A stretch of 7,944 bases of DNA from Bacillota bacterium (GCA_030705665.1 JAUZQA010000178.1:1-7944), one strand, 5' to 3'. Shown: positions 1 through 6,556, counted from the first letter of the stretch. Notes: generated by a model not told the origin, from the sequence alone. Translations and numbers: made by a program.

Positions 1-31
1 AATTTTTACTGCAGCCTGTCAAAATATAAAG

Positions 32-73
32 ATTGCATCACACTTAGCAAGATTAGAAAAAGTGTGTTGCAAT
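32..73. repeat. Imperfect inverted repeat, 14-bp arms
   Basis: The left arm at 32-45 (ATTGCATCACACTT) and the right arm at 60-73 (AAGTGTGTTGCAAT) are reverse complements with one mismatch (T38 against T67). They are separated by 14 bases. In RNA this would be a stable stem-loop, but no T-run follows on either strand, so it is not a standard intrinsic terminator. It may belong to the 3' end of a gene outside the window, or be a protein-binding palindrome. Its function is unknown. Confidence 0.55.
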
Positions 74-93
74 ACTTTAGGTAGATTTGGCAT

Positions 94-227
94 CCGGTTA
101 ATTGGAGCGGAGGGCACTCGACTCCTGCGGGATCAGAGGGCACTGGAGACCCCACAGGCGCCTTAGCGCCGAGGAGGCTCCAGGACCTCCCCGCGGAAAG
201 CGAGTGCCCGGAGCGGAAATCAACCGG
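94..227. repeat. GC-rich nested palindromic intergenic element
   Basis: This 134-base block is much richer in G+C than its surroundings. It folds as a set of nested stems: CCGGTT (94-99) with AACCGG (222-227); a perfect GGGCACTCG (112-120) with CGAGTGCCC (201-209); CCTGCGGG-type pairing of 125-131 with 190-196; CTGGAG (143-148) with CTCCAG (178-183); and an apical GGCGC (157-161) with GCGCC (166-170) closed by CTTA. GGAGCGGA also occurs as a direct repeat at 104-111 and 210-217. From memory, very similar sequences recur between genes in many Bacillaceae genomes, so I call it a dispersed palindromic repeat. No target-site duplication or transposase is visible. The minus-strand reading frame across it shows no protein family and is an artefact of base composition. 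Confidence 0.75.
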
Positions 228-273
228 CTCATTAGCAGGGACTATCAAGTAATTTTGTATTTAAAATAAAAAA

Positions 274-310
274 ATGCCGAGAAAATACCCCTTTCTCGAC
301 AATCTGGCAT
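274..310 (-). terminator. Intrinsic terminator-like hairpin, minus strand
   Basis: The core stem pairs CGAGAAA (278-284) with TTTCTCG (292-298) perfectly across a 7-base loop. Outer pairing of ATGC (274-277) with GCAT (307-310) is possible. Read on the minus strand, the hairpin is followed directly by a run of seven T and then ATTTT (273 down to about 262), as in an intrinsic terminator. No minus-strand gene is visible between it and the regulator, so what it terminates is unclear. It could stop transcription antisense to the regulator gene. Confidence 0.5.
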
Positions 311-332
311 AGCCCATTATCTATGCTTTTTT
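307..332 (+). terminator. Intrinsic terminator, plus strand
   Basis: GCATAG (307-312) pairs with CTATGC (321-326) across an 8-base loop, and TTTTTT follows at 327-332. The stem is short but the layout is standard. It lies upstream of the LysR-type regulator promoter. It would therefore end a transcript entering from the left and insulate the regulator. Its left arm is shared with the outer stem of the hairpin at 274-310. Confidence 0.5.
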
Positions 333-362
333 ATTTGGGAAAAGAAAATTTTCCTTTTATAT

Positions 363-392
363 ATGACATAATATTGCAAATTGCATTATAAT
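363..392 (+). promoter_or_regulatory. Sigma-A-type promoter of the LysR-type regulator
   Basis: A perfect -10 box TATAAT (387-392) stands 18 bases after ATGACA (363-368), which matches five of six positions of TTGACA. The predicted start near 399 gives a leader of about 70 bases before the TTG start codon at 470. This is the best sigma-A match I found in front of a gene in the window. Confidence 0.65.
375..385. promoter_or_regulatory. Candidate operator palindrome between -35 and -10
   Basis: TGCAA-A-TTGCA is a perfect 11-bp dyad within the promoter spacer of the regulator gene. A protein bound here would block RNA polymerase. LysR-type regulators often repress their own genes, so this is a candidate autoregulatory site. 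It does not fit the usual T-N11-A LysR box, and the assignment is inference. Confidence 0.25.
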
Positions 393-454
393 TTGAATAT
401 TCCATTAAAAATTACGATTCATTCCTAAATCATATAGTTTTTCTATTTTGTTTC

Positions 455-463
455 AAAGGGGAG
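455..463 (+). promoter_or_regulatory. Ribosome binding site deciding a TTG start
   Basis: AAAGGGGAG lies six bases before TTG at 470-472 and supports that codon as the start of the LysR-type regulator. The reading frame from it begins MDNEQLLTF, the expected N-terminal edge of the LysR helix-turn-helix domain. Confidence 0.7.
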
Positions 464-469
464 AAAAAT

Positions 470-1357
470 TTGGACAATGAACAATTATTGACTTTTATTA
501 CGGTATCGGATTTAAAAAATTACTCTCGTGCTGCGGAATGCTTAAACTTAACCCAGCCTGCAGTTACAGCAAGGATACAAAAGCTTGAATTGGAATTAAA
601 TTGCAGACTCTTCTTGCGCGATGGAAAAAAGATCACCCTTACCGAAGAAGGAACGGCCCTGCTGCCTTTTGCTCAAAAAATAGTAAACTATATGAATGAA
701 GCAAAACAGGCAATCGATACCTTAAAAATCCCATCCTTAACCATCGGATTGTCACCTGCCATTTCCGTTTCTGTCCTTTTTCAAGTATTATCGCTATTAC
801 GTGAGAAAAACCAGTTTTTATTTGATATTGTCGAAGCAGAAGATACGATTGAAATAGCCAAAATGGTTACAGAGGGAAAAATCGATATTGGACTAGTTAG
901 AAATGTGGTTCCATTTGATGATCTTGAATCAAAGTATCTGTTCCGTGAAAAATATAAATTTATTGTAGGTAAAAACCACGAATTAGCAGCAAAACCTGTC
1001 ATTTCTTTAAAGGATTTAATAGACCAAACAATGATTTGTTACCGAAGGCAAACCCCTATTGCTGTAAAAATTGATGAAAAGTTGGTCGGAGTTGAAAAAC
1101 TCAAACATATTGAAGTTGGTGGATTTGAAATGGTAAAATTGATGGTTAAAAACAATTGGGGATTCAGTATCATTTCAGAGCTTGCATTAGGAAATGATAA
1201 AGAAGACGATCCTGAACAGCTTAAGGTTATCCCATTTCCCGAATTTAATGATCTTACCTTTCATATAACAGGAATTTATAAAAAGGATTCTCCAAAGTTG
1301 GAAAACCTACAGTTGTTTTTAGATTGCTTTGAAGCAACTCTAAAGACATTACAATAA
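470..1357 (+). CDS. LysR-family transcriptional regulator
   Basis: A 295-residue protein of typical LysR length. Residues 1-60 form the winged helix-turn-helix DNA-binding domain, with the characteristic run YSRAAECLNLTQPAVTARIQ (18-37), then LE at 39-40 and RLFLRDGKKITLTEEG. Residues from about 88 to 290 form the periplasmic-binding-protein-like effector domain, including the usual GKIDIGLVR stretch near 136-144. Proteins of this family bind DNA as dimers or tetramers and respond to a small metabolite. The ligand and targets cannot be read from the sequence. The HTH region recalls the Bacillus CitR/CysL type, but the similarity is too general for a name, and no divergent target gene is adjacent. 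The start is TTG with a good ribosome binding site. The gene has its own promoter and converges with the DUF438 gene. Confidence 0.93.
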   Translation: MDNEQLLTFITVSDLKNYSRAAECLNLTQPAVTARIQKLELELNCRLFLRDGKKITLTEEGTALLPFAQKIVNYMNEAKQAIDTLKIPSLTIGLSPAISVSVLFQVLSLLREKNQFLFDIVEAEDTIEIAKMVTEGKIDIGLVRNVVPFDDLESKYLFREKYKFIVGKNHELAAKPVISLKDLIDQTMICYRRQTPIAVKIDEKLVGVEKLKHIEVGGFEMVKLMVKNNWGFSIISELALGNDKEDDPEQLKVIPFPEFNDLTFHITGIYKKDSPKLENLQLFLDCFEATLKTLQ

Positions 1358-1381
1358 TCAACTAATGCGATCTATGCTAAA

Positions 1382-1409
1382 TAGTCCGCGGATAAAATCC
1401 GGCGGACTA
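1382..1409. terminator. Hairpin between convergent genes
   Basis: TAGTCCGC (1382-1389) pairs with GCGGACTA (1402-1409). A single bulged G separates this from an inner GGAT/ATCC stem with an AAA loop. It sits 24 bases after the stop codon of the LysR-type gene and about 40 bases after that of the opposing gene. Neither side has a good T-run (ACCTTAAATG on plus, TTTAGC on minus). It is probably a shared bidirectional transcription end or mRNA 3'-end stabiliser rather than a textbook terminator. Confidence 0.55.
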
Positions 1410-1448
1410 CCTTAAATGAATCAATCCTTATTTAAAACTTTTTTGTGA

Positions 1449-2678
1449 TTAAGATAAGATTCGTTTTTCACCGTCAATTGCTTGAATAGGATCAATATTT
1501 TGCGTAAATTCCAGTGTTCCGATATATTTTCCATTTTCATCACGAACTGCGAAATAACGGATATAGATATATTTATCACGAAATTTAATCCAAAAATCTT
1601 CACAGTCTTTCTTTCCTGCTTTAAAATCTGCCAAGAGTTCCTCGACTACATGAACACTTCTTGGAGGATGACAGTTTTGAACCGTTCTGCCAATGACTGC
1701 TTTTGTCCGTGCAAAAATTCTTTCCTTTCCATGTGAGAAGTAACGGACAACATCTTCATGGTCAATAAAAGTGATGTCAACAGGCAAATGATTTAACAAA
1801 AGTTCAAGCTGTTTTAATGATAGGATCCCTGTTTCCATTTTAATATAACCTTCAGAAATGGCTTTCTCATCCAAGCCCTTTCGTTCTGGCTTCCATTCAG
1901 CCGCTGGACCGGTCAAGCAAAAGCCAATTTCATCACTTTCATGAGCGATTTTTATCCACTCATCTTCGGTCAAATTATTTAGTGCCATCGGAAAAAGAAT
2001 GTTTTCTTCACGATAAATCATCCCGCTGACTTCATTAATGATATAATCAACAGCCTCTATGACTTCTTCTTTGTCCCCGCTATAATTTGTTAGTTTTAAT
2101 TTTGCCAGTTTAATGGAATCACGAATATAATCGTCTATTCTCCACATATTGGTGCTTGGTCCGAATATCCCATACTTTTCTAAATAAGGGAAAACCAAAT
2201 TCTCTTTTCTGCTATAATGCTTGTCGATATCCAGGAGCATGTTGATATCCTCTAAAAGCAGATAGACATGCTCATCTGAATCCTCTTTCGCAAACTGTTC
2301 TATGTGTACCTGTAGCTTAAGTTGCAGTAGTTTATCAAGTTCTTTGTTTTCGAGAATAAAGGTATGAATCGGGTGACCAGGCTGTTCTTCAGGGTGTTGT
2401 GTGGTTTGATCCACTTCAATGGAATCTTTAAAGATTTCCAGGTGGTTCGTATATAGATCATGAACTTCAGCAATCGAAATTCCTTCATCCTCCAAGAAAT
2501 CATTTGAAAGCTGAGAAATTTCTGGAATAGTTATTTTTCCAATAAATGCGTCAAAATGCGCTTTAACCTCTTGAATATTTCTGCCATTATGAAGATCCTT
2601 AAAAATATTTCTTAATTTTTCACGACGTTCTGGATTATTTATCGCATGTTGTTCTCGGTTATTAATAATCTCACTCAT
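1449..2678 (-). CDS. DUF438, hemerythrin-like and PAS domain protein
   Basis: A 409-residue soluble protein with three regions. Residues about 15-90 match DUF438 (helical; LRNIFKDLHNGRNIQEVKAH). Residues about 100-240 are hemerythrin HHE-like, with H102/H105, HYSRKE (H154, E159) followed by LVFPYLEKYGI, and YREENILFP (222-230). Residues about 290-400 are a PAS domain (ITFIDHEDVVRYFS at 302-315, GRTVQNCHPP at 330-339, FTQNID at 391-396). There is no signal peptide, membrane segment, kinase or output domain. Hemerythrin folds normally hold a di-iron centre that senses or binds oxygen or nitric oxide, and PAS domains bind small ligands or haem. A cytoplasmic redox or gas sensor is therefore likely but unproven. 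WRIDDYIRD (179-187) has Asp where many HHE proteins place a His ligand. The ATG start has AAGGAG six bases upstream. A candidate Fnr-type promoter precedes the gene. Confidence 0.88.
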   Translation of the reverse strand: MSEIINNREQHAINNPERREKLRNIFKDLHNGRNIQEVKAHFDAFIGKITIPEISQLSNDFLEDEGISIAEVHDLYTNHLEIFKDSIEVDQTTQHPEEQPGHPIHTFILENKELDKLLQLKLQVHIEQFAKEDSDEHVYLLLEDINMLLDIDKHYSRKENLVFPYLEKYGIFGPSTNMWRIDDYIRDSIKLAKLKLTNYSGDKEEVIEAVDYIINEVSGMIYREENILFPMALNNLTEDEWIKIAHESDEIGFCLTGPAAEWKPERKGLDEKAISEGYIKMETGILSLKQLELLLNHLPVDITFIDHEDVVRYFSHGKERIFARTKAVIGRTVQNCHPPRSVHVVEELLADFKAGKKDCEDFWIKFRDKYIYIRYFAVRDENGKYIGTLEFTQNIDPIQAIDGEKRILS

Positions 2679-2725
2679 AGGTGTCTCCTTTTTAGGTAAC
2701 TTTATTGATAATATTTCTCATTAAT

Positions 2726-2734
2726 AAAATATCA
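2726..2734 (-). promoter_or_regulatory. Extended -10 promoter of the DUF438-hemerythrin gene
   Basis: Read on the minus strand, TGA-TATTTT (2734 to 2726) is an extended -10 element. The implied start is near 2719 (a G on that strand), leaving a 40-base leader. There is no good -35 box, as expected for an activator-dependent promoter. A second possible -10, TATTAT at 2713-2708 with GTGATA 16 bases upstream, is an alternative that would break the spacing to the Fnr-like site. Confidence 0.45.
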
Positions 2735-2752
2735 CGGATAAAGATTTAACTT

Positions 2753-2768
2753 TGTGATGTACGTCATT
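2753..2768 (-). promoter_or_regulatory. Candidate Fnr/CRP-family binding site
   Basis: On the minus strand the site reads AATGA-CGTACA-TCACA, compared with the Bacillus Fnr consensus TGTGA-N6-TCACA. One half-site is perfect and the other matches three of five positions. Its centre (2760.5) is 41.5 bases upstream of the start point predicted from the extended -10, the standard class II activator position. This suggests induction under oxygen limitation, which suits a hemerythrin-like protein. Other CRP/FNR-family regulators could use the same site. Confidence 0.45.
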
Positions 2769-2833
2769 ATTTAGCCATGATTTTTTTGAAAAAATTGTGA
2801 ACAAAGCTACCCTGAGATCCCGATATTCATTTT

Positions 2834-5800
2834 CTAAATCATTAAAATTTCCCTGATATCCTCTTCAGTCAACATTGTGGATGTTTTTTCCGATGAATCG
2901 ATTATTTCTTCAATTAAATTTCTTTTCTTCTCCTGCAGTTCATTCATTTTTTCTTCGATTGTCCCGCGAGCAACAAGCTTGATCACCTGAACGTTCTTAT
3001 TCTGACCGATCCGGTGAGCACGGTCTGCTGCCTGCTCCTCAACAGCTGGATTCCACCAGATATCATATAAAATGACCGTATCCGCTCCCGTCAAGTTAAG
3101 ACCAGTACCGCCTGCTTTTAGTGAAATAAGGAATAGGTCCCGATCGCCCTCGTTAAAACGATGGCAAATTTCTACCCTTTCTGCCGAAGGTGTTTGTCCA
3201 TCCAAGTAAAAAAACTCTCGTCCCTGAAATGCAAGCTCCCTACCAATGATCTCAAGCATTTTTGTAAACTGAGAAAAGATAATTACCCTTCTTCTGGAAA
3301 GCTTTGCTTCTTCAAGAAGCTGCATGAGCTGTTCAAATTTAGCTGAAGTGCCTCTATATCCATCCACAAACAATCTTGGGTGACAACAGATTTGCCTTAG
3401 CCTTGTCAAACCAGCAAGGATTTTAATCCGATTTTTTCTAATCGTATCTTTGTCAAGATGCTTTAAGGTATCATGCCTTAGTTTTGCTAAATAGGCTGCG
3501 TAGAGCTTTTTCTGGTCAGCCAGTAATTCCACTGATTCAAGTGATTCGATTTTTTCAGGGAGCTCTTTTAAAACATCTTCTTTTAATCTTCGAAGCATGA
3601 ACGGACGAATTCTCCTTGCAATCGTCTTTCTTGAAAGGTGACTATATTCCTTTAACCCTTGAAATAGTTCTGGAAAAACAACATGGAATATCGACCATAG
3701 TTCTTCTGGTGAATTCTCTACCGGTGTCCCAGTAAGGGCAAAACGATTTTCTGCCCGAATGGTTTTGACCGCTTTTGCTGTTTTTGACAAAGGATTTTTA
3801 AAAGCTTGTGCTTCATCAAAAAACACCGTATGAAAGGATTGTTTTTCGTACCATTTTACATCGCTTCGTAATAACGGATAGGAAGAAATAATAACTTCAT
3901 GGTCTAAAGCTTCTGTTTGGATTTTAGAACGGTTCTGTTTATTTCCGTCTATAACAACCGCCCGTACTTCTGGGGCAAATTTGTTTAGTTCAAAAAGCCA
4001 ATTGTACGTTAATGAGGATGGACAAATAATTAATACTTGGACGTTCTTATCACGGAGAATTGATAACACCGATACAATAAACGTAATGCTTTGCAGGGTT
4101 TTGCCGAGCCCCATATCATCAGCAAGGATTCCCCCGAATCCATAACTTGCAAGAGTTTTCATCCATTGATAACCCTGCTTTTGATAGTCTCTTAACACCA
4201 TTTCCAAACTTTTTGGGATCGGAAACTCCTCTTTCCTAGGATTTGAGATATTTTCCAAAAACCTCCGAAACGATTCCTCAAACGTAAAAATTTTTTGTTC
4301 ATCACCCAAGTCAAGAAGCCGCAAGCCCTGAACAATCGGCAGGTTCAAGCCTTTTTCCAAATCCTCACTTTGAGAAGGCACTGCCTTTAAAAAACGTTGA
4401 ATTTCTTCAAAATCCCTTTGTTCCAGTGAAAGCAAGGAGCCGTTTCGCAGTCGATAATACTTTCGTTTTTCCTCCAATGCAGCTAAAACATCACGAATTT
4501 CATTATCGCTGATCCCTTTTAGCTCAAATTTAAATTCGAGCCAATTGGTCCGTTCCTTTTTCAGCTTTACCTGAATGCGCGGAAATACGGATTCTCGAAA
4601 TATTCGATTTTTCACGGCGATTGTCGCATAGATTTGTACAAGCTGTTGAAGTTTAGGAACAGTATGATAGAGAAATTCATATTCCAGCTCTTCATTATGC
4701 AAAAAATAACCTTCTTCCGTTTTTGCAAATGAGCTGTCTTCCATTAACTTGAGAATTGACGCTTCTTTTTTAACATCCCTGATCAATAATGTTTTTTCAT
4801 ATGGCTGTCCATTTTCCAAAGGATTAAACACGATATTTTCATAGCAAAATTCTAATCCAGCAAGAAGCTTGTTGTTAACTCGATCTAAATAAAGCTTTGC
4901 TTTTAATGGTGTTTTTACCAGCTGATTCGTAATACGATCATCCATTTTTATATTGCCTAGTTTTTTTAATCCTGGTACTACCTTTTCGATAAAAAAGTTT
5001 ACTTGTTCTGGATGAATCGGAAGGCGATTCGTTCCTACCTCATCAATCATATGCATTAATTCCAAGAGACGTCCTGTATCCTCTTTTTCCAGTGGTACGA
5101 CCTTTCCATCTGTTAATACCAAATTGTATAGATCAAGCACGACCAAACGATGCAGTCCATTAACCTTTAAGGTATATCGATCTTCCTCTTTTAGAAACTT
5201 AAACTCCAAAGGCAGTGGTTCCACTGACAAACTTAAACCATCGAACGTTTCACCGTAAACTTTAAGTTGTAAAAATGGAACTTTTTGCAAAAGCAAAAAT
5301 ATCCTACTCCATGCCGAAGGGGGAATAATTAATTGTTTAAGGTCTGAGTGATCTGGTAATGGGTCATTGTACGCCATTTCATCTTGAATAACCCTAAATA
5401 GTTCTCTCATTACAAGATCTGATTCTTTTTCAAAGCAAAAGCTCCCTGGATCGAAGGTAAATGTTTCTGAGAGTATCGTAGGTATCCCTTGTTTAACGTT
5501 CACTAAAAAATTTCGGATATGTTGAACTTCATTTGAACCAATTTTGAGCTCGATCCCAAGCAATTGATTCGTACTAACCATGATCGGTTTACATGTAAAC
5601 ACGACATCCACTTCTGTTCTTGACTCAAAATGATTGAGCCTGCCCGTATAAGGAACTGAATGTTCATTAAACAAATTTAAGAAATCTGCTGTTACACCGC
5701 GATTTGTATCCTCGTTTTCTTCAATTGGGATCGTCTTGCTTTGTTGATGCTGGCAGATTGCGATTAAAACAGCGGCAACATGTTGACAATCTTTGTTATA

Positions 5801-6022
5801 AGAAACAAGCTTCGGGCAGCTGCATTTCGTATGGATCCTGCCTCCCTCGTCACATTGAATGGTGACATGAAAATCCTCAGTTCCGCTCACTGTAGCTTCG
5901 AAAAAATCAGTGCTAAAATGAGTGAATTTTACTTTTTTTGCCTGATAAAAAGAGTCTCCTCTTTTGAAGGAGACTGTTCCGCACATTTCTTTGATTTTTT
6001 TTTCATTAAATTTTATATTCAA
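2834..6022 (-). CDS. SWIM zinc-finger SNF2-family helicase-like ATPase
   Basis: A 1062-residue protein. The N-terminus carries a SWIM zinc-binding motif, C67-x-C69 ... C79-x-H81. Residues about 110-590 are the long region typical of bacterial SNF2-associated proteins. The C-terminal half is a complete SNF2 motor: motif I with DDMGLGKT (635-642), motif II DEAQ (736-739), motif III LTGTP (763-767), motif V SLKAGGTGLNL (967-977) and motif VI DRAHRIGQ (1000-1007). All catalytic motifs look intact. SNF2 enzymes translocate on double-stranded DNA using ATP and usually displace or remodel bound proteins without unwinding. The SWIM motif probably aids DNA or protein binding. The length fits the large Bacillaceae form, longer than B. 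subtilis YwqA as I recall it. The start is TTG, ten bases after AGGAGG. No methyltransferase, nuclease or other defence partner sits beside it. No clear terminator follows, so readthrough into the DUF438 gene is possible. Confidence 0.93.
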   Translation of the reverse strand: MNIKFNEKKIKEMCGTVSFKRGDSFYQAKKVKFTHFSTDFFEATVSGTEDFHVTIQCDEGGRIHTKCSCPKLVSYNKDCQHVAAVLIAICQHQQSKTIPIEENEDTNRGVTADFLNLFNEHSVPYTGRLNHFESRTEVDVVFTCKPIMVSTNQLLGIELKIGSNEVQHIRNFLVNVKQGIPTILSETFTFDPGSFCFEKESDLVMRELFRVIQDEMAYNDPLPDHSDLKQLIIPPSAWSRIFLLLQKVPFLQLKVYGETFDGLSLSVEPLPLEFKFLKEEDRYTLKVNGLHRLVVLDLYNLVLTDGKVVPLEKEDTGRLLELMHMIDEVGTNRLPIHPEQVNFFIEKVVPGLKKLGNIKMDDRITNQLVKTPLKAKLYLDRVNNKLLAGLEFCYENIVFNPLENGQPYEKTLLIRDVKKEASILKLMEDSSFAKTEEGYFLHNEELEYEFLYHTVPKLQQLVQIYATIAVKNRIFRESVFPRIQVKLKKERTNWLEFKFELKGISDNEIRDVLAALEEKRKYYRLRNGSLLSLEQRDFEEIQRFLKAVPSQSEDLEKGLNLPIVQGLRLLDLGDEQKIFTFEESFRRFLENISNPRKEEFPIPKSLEMVLRDYQKQGYQWMKTLASYGFGGILADDMGLGKTLQSITFIVSVLSILRDKNVQVLIICPSSLTYNWLFELNKFAPEVRAVVIDGNKQNRSKIQTEALDHEVIISSYPLLRSDVKWYEKQSFHTVFFDEAQAFKNPLSKTAKAVKTIRAENRFALTGTPVENSPEELWSIFHVVFPELFQGLKEYSHLSRKTIARRIRPFMLRRLKEDVLKELPEKIESLESVELLADQKKLYAAYLAKLRHDTLKHLDKDTIRKNRIKILAGLTRLRQICCHPRLFVDGYRGTSAKFEQLMQLLEEAKLSRRRVIIFSQFTKMLEIIGRELAFQGREFFYLDGQTPSAERVEICHRFNEGDRDLFLISLKAGGTGLNLTGADTVILYDIWWNPAVEEQAADRAHRIGQNKNVQVIKLVARGTIEEKMNELQEKKRNLIEEIIDSSEKTSTMLTEEDIREILMI

Positions 6023-6032
6023 GAGTTTGTTT

Positions 6033-6038
6033 CCTCCT
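6033..6038 (-). promoter_or_regulatory. Ribosome binding site deciding a TTG start
   Basis: A perfect AGGAGG on the minus strand lies ten bases before the TTG at 6022-6020. No ATG competes at a suitable distance, and the frame from this TTG (MNIKFNEKK) includes the full region before the SWIM motif. The spacing is slightly long. Confidence 0.65.
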
Positions 6039-6058
6039 GAGCGTCAGTCATAGTCAAT

Positions 6059-6086
6059 ATTGTATCATATTTTTCTCTTTTGAAAA
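6059..6086 (-). promoter_or_regulatory. Extended -10 promoter of the SNF2 gene
   Basis: On the minus strand TGA-TACAAT (6067 to 6059) is an extended -10 box. TTTTCA (6086 to 6081) lies 16 bases upstream and matches four of six -35 positions. The promoter overlaps the stop codon and last codons of the VOC gene, so the SNF2 gene could be transcribed alone as well as by readthrough from the VOC gene 42 bases upstream. Confidence 0.45.
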
Positions 6087-6439
6087 TTAAGTAACCAGCC
6101 AATTCCAAAGCGATCAACAAGGTTTGCATGAAGCGCTCCCCAGAACGTTTCCTGAAGTTCCAACGTAATCCTTCCTCCTTGGCTTAGTGACTCATATACT
6201 TTTCTAATTTCCTCTTCACTTTCACATTCCAGAGTGATTCGGACACTATCTCCTTCAATAACTTTACTAAAGGTATCAGAAAAGTGAATGCTGCTGTTTC
6301 CAATGTGTAATTCGGCATGAAGACACTTGCCATCCCCAGTCTTTTGAATGTTTGTAAGCTCCCCTCCAATTAACCCTTGATAATACTCAATGACATTGAG
6401 ACAATTATCTACAAATATGTATGGACTTGCACCCTTCAT
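6065..6439 (-). CDS. VOC superfamily (PhnB-like glyoxalase-fold) protein
   Basis: A 124-residue cytoplasmic protein with the PhnB/YjdN-type pattern of the vicinal oxygen chelate fold. It opens with SPYIFVDNCLNVIEYYQ (5-21), followed by LHAELHIGNSSIHFSD (40-55), a negatively charged helix around residues 73-85, and the C-terminal signature FWGALHANLVDRFGIGW (99-115). VOC proteins include metal-dependent isomerases, dioxygenases and antibiotic-binding proteins. The PhnB-like branch mostly lacks a known substrate, so no reaction is assigned. It is somewhat shorter than the 135-150 residues usual for this branch. The ATG start has GGAGGG six bases upstream and is preceded by its own extended -10 box. 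The gene lies 42 bases upstream of the SNF2 gene on the same strand. Confidence 0.85.
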   Translation of the reverse strand: MKGASPYIFVDNCLNVIEYYQGLIGGELTNIQKTGDGKCLHAELHIGNSSIHFSDTFSKVIEGDSVRITLECESEEEIRKVYESLSQGGRITLELQETFWGALHANLVDRFGIGWLLNFQKRKI

Positions 6440-6473
6440 TTGAATCCCTCCAGTAATGAGTTAGTTTCTCCTG

Positions 6474-6482
6474 ATTTTATCA
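6474..6482 (-). promoter_or_regulatory. Extended -10 promoter of the VOC gene
   Basis: On the minus strand TGA-TAAAAT (6482 to 6474) forms an extended -10 box about 35 bases before the VOC start codon. No convincing -35 hexamer stands at the right distance. It lies just after the terminator at 6503-6537, as expected for a new transcription unit. Confidence 0.45.
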
Positions 6483-6502
6483 TACTATATTACTGAAATA
6501 GC

Positions 6503-6537
6503 AAAAACCAGAACAGGCTTTCCCTGTTCTGGTTTTT
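6503..6537. terminator. Strong bidirectional intrinsic terminator
   Basis: CCAGAACAGG (6508-6517) pairs perfectly with CCTGTTCTGG (6523-6532) across a CTTTC loop, and flanking A5/T5 extends the stem to 15 bp. A T-run follows on both strands (seven T on plus, five on minus). On the minus strand it ends the citrate synthase and small-ORF transcript, 19 bases after the small ORF's stop codon, and separates it from the VOC gene. Confidence 0.9.
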
Positions 6538-6556
6538 TTCCTATACTATCTTTATC

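Noticed and set aside
6..248. 80-codon minus-strand frame across the left intergenic region
   Set aside because: It runs through the GC-rich palindromic element. The product is low in family-like features, and the frame is open mainly because of the repeat's composition.
470..1357. Assigning the regulator as CcpC or CitR because a citrate synthase lies in the same window
   Set aside because: The genes are over 5 kb apart and not divergent. The sequence does not resemble CcpC as I recall it, and its likeness to CitR is at the general LysR level.
2780..2795. A/T-only palindrome (ATTTTTT-TG-AAAAAAT) after the SNF2 gene as a terminator
   Set aside because: The stem contains only A-T pairs, with no GC core and no separate T-run, so it would be unstable. 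I do not call a terminator for the SNF2 gene.
2834..6022. Phage-defence island anchored by the SNF2 protein
   Set aside because: No nuclease, methyltransferase, phospholipase D, integrase or other defence gene is present, and the neighbours look like ordinary chromosomal genes.
5780..6040. 86-codon plus-strand frame opposite the start of the SNF2 gene
   Set aside because: It is antisense to the conserved SWIM-containing coding region, has no recognisable motif, and has no good ribosome binding site.
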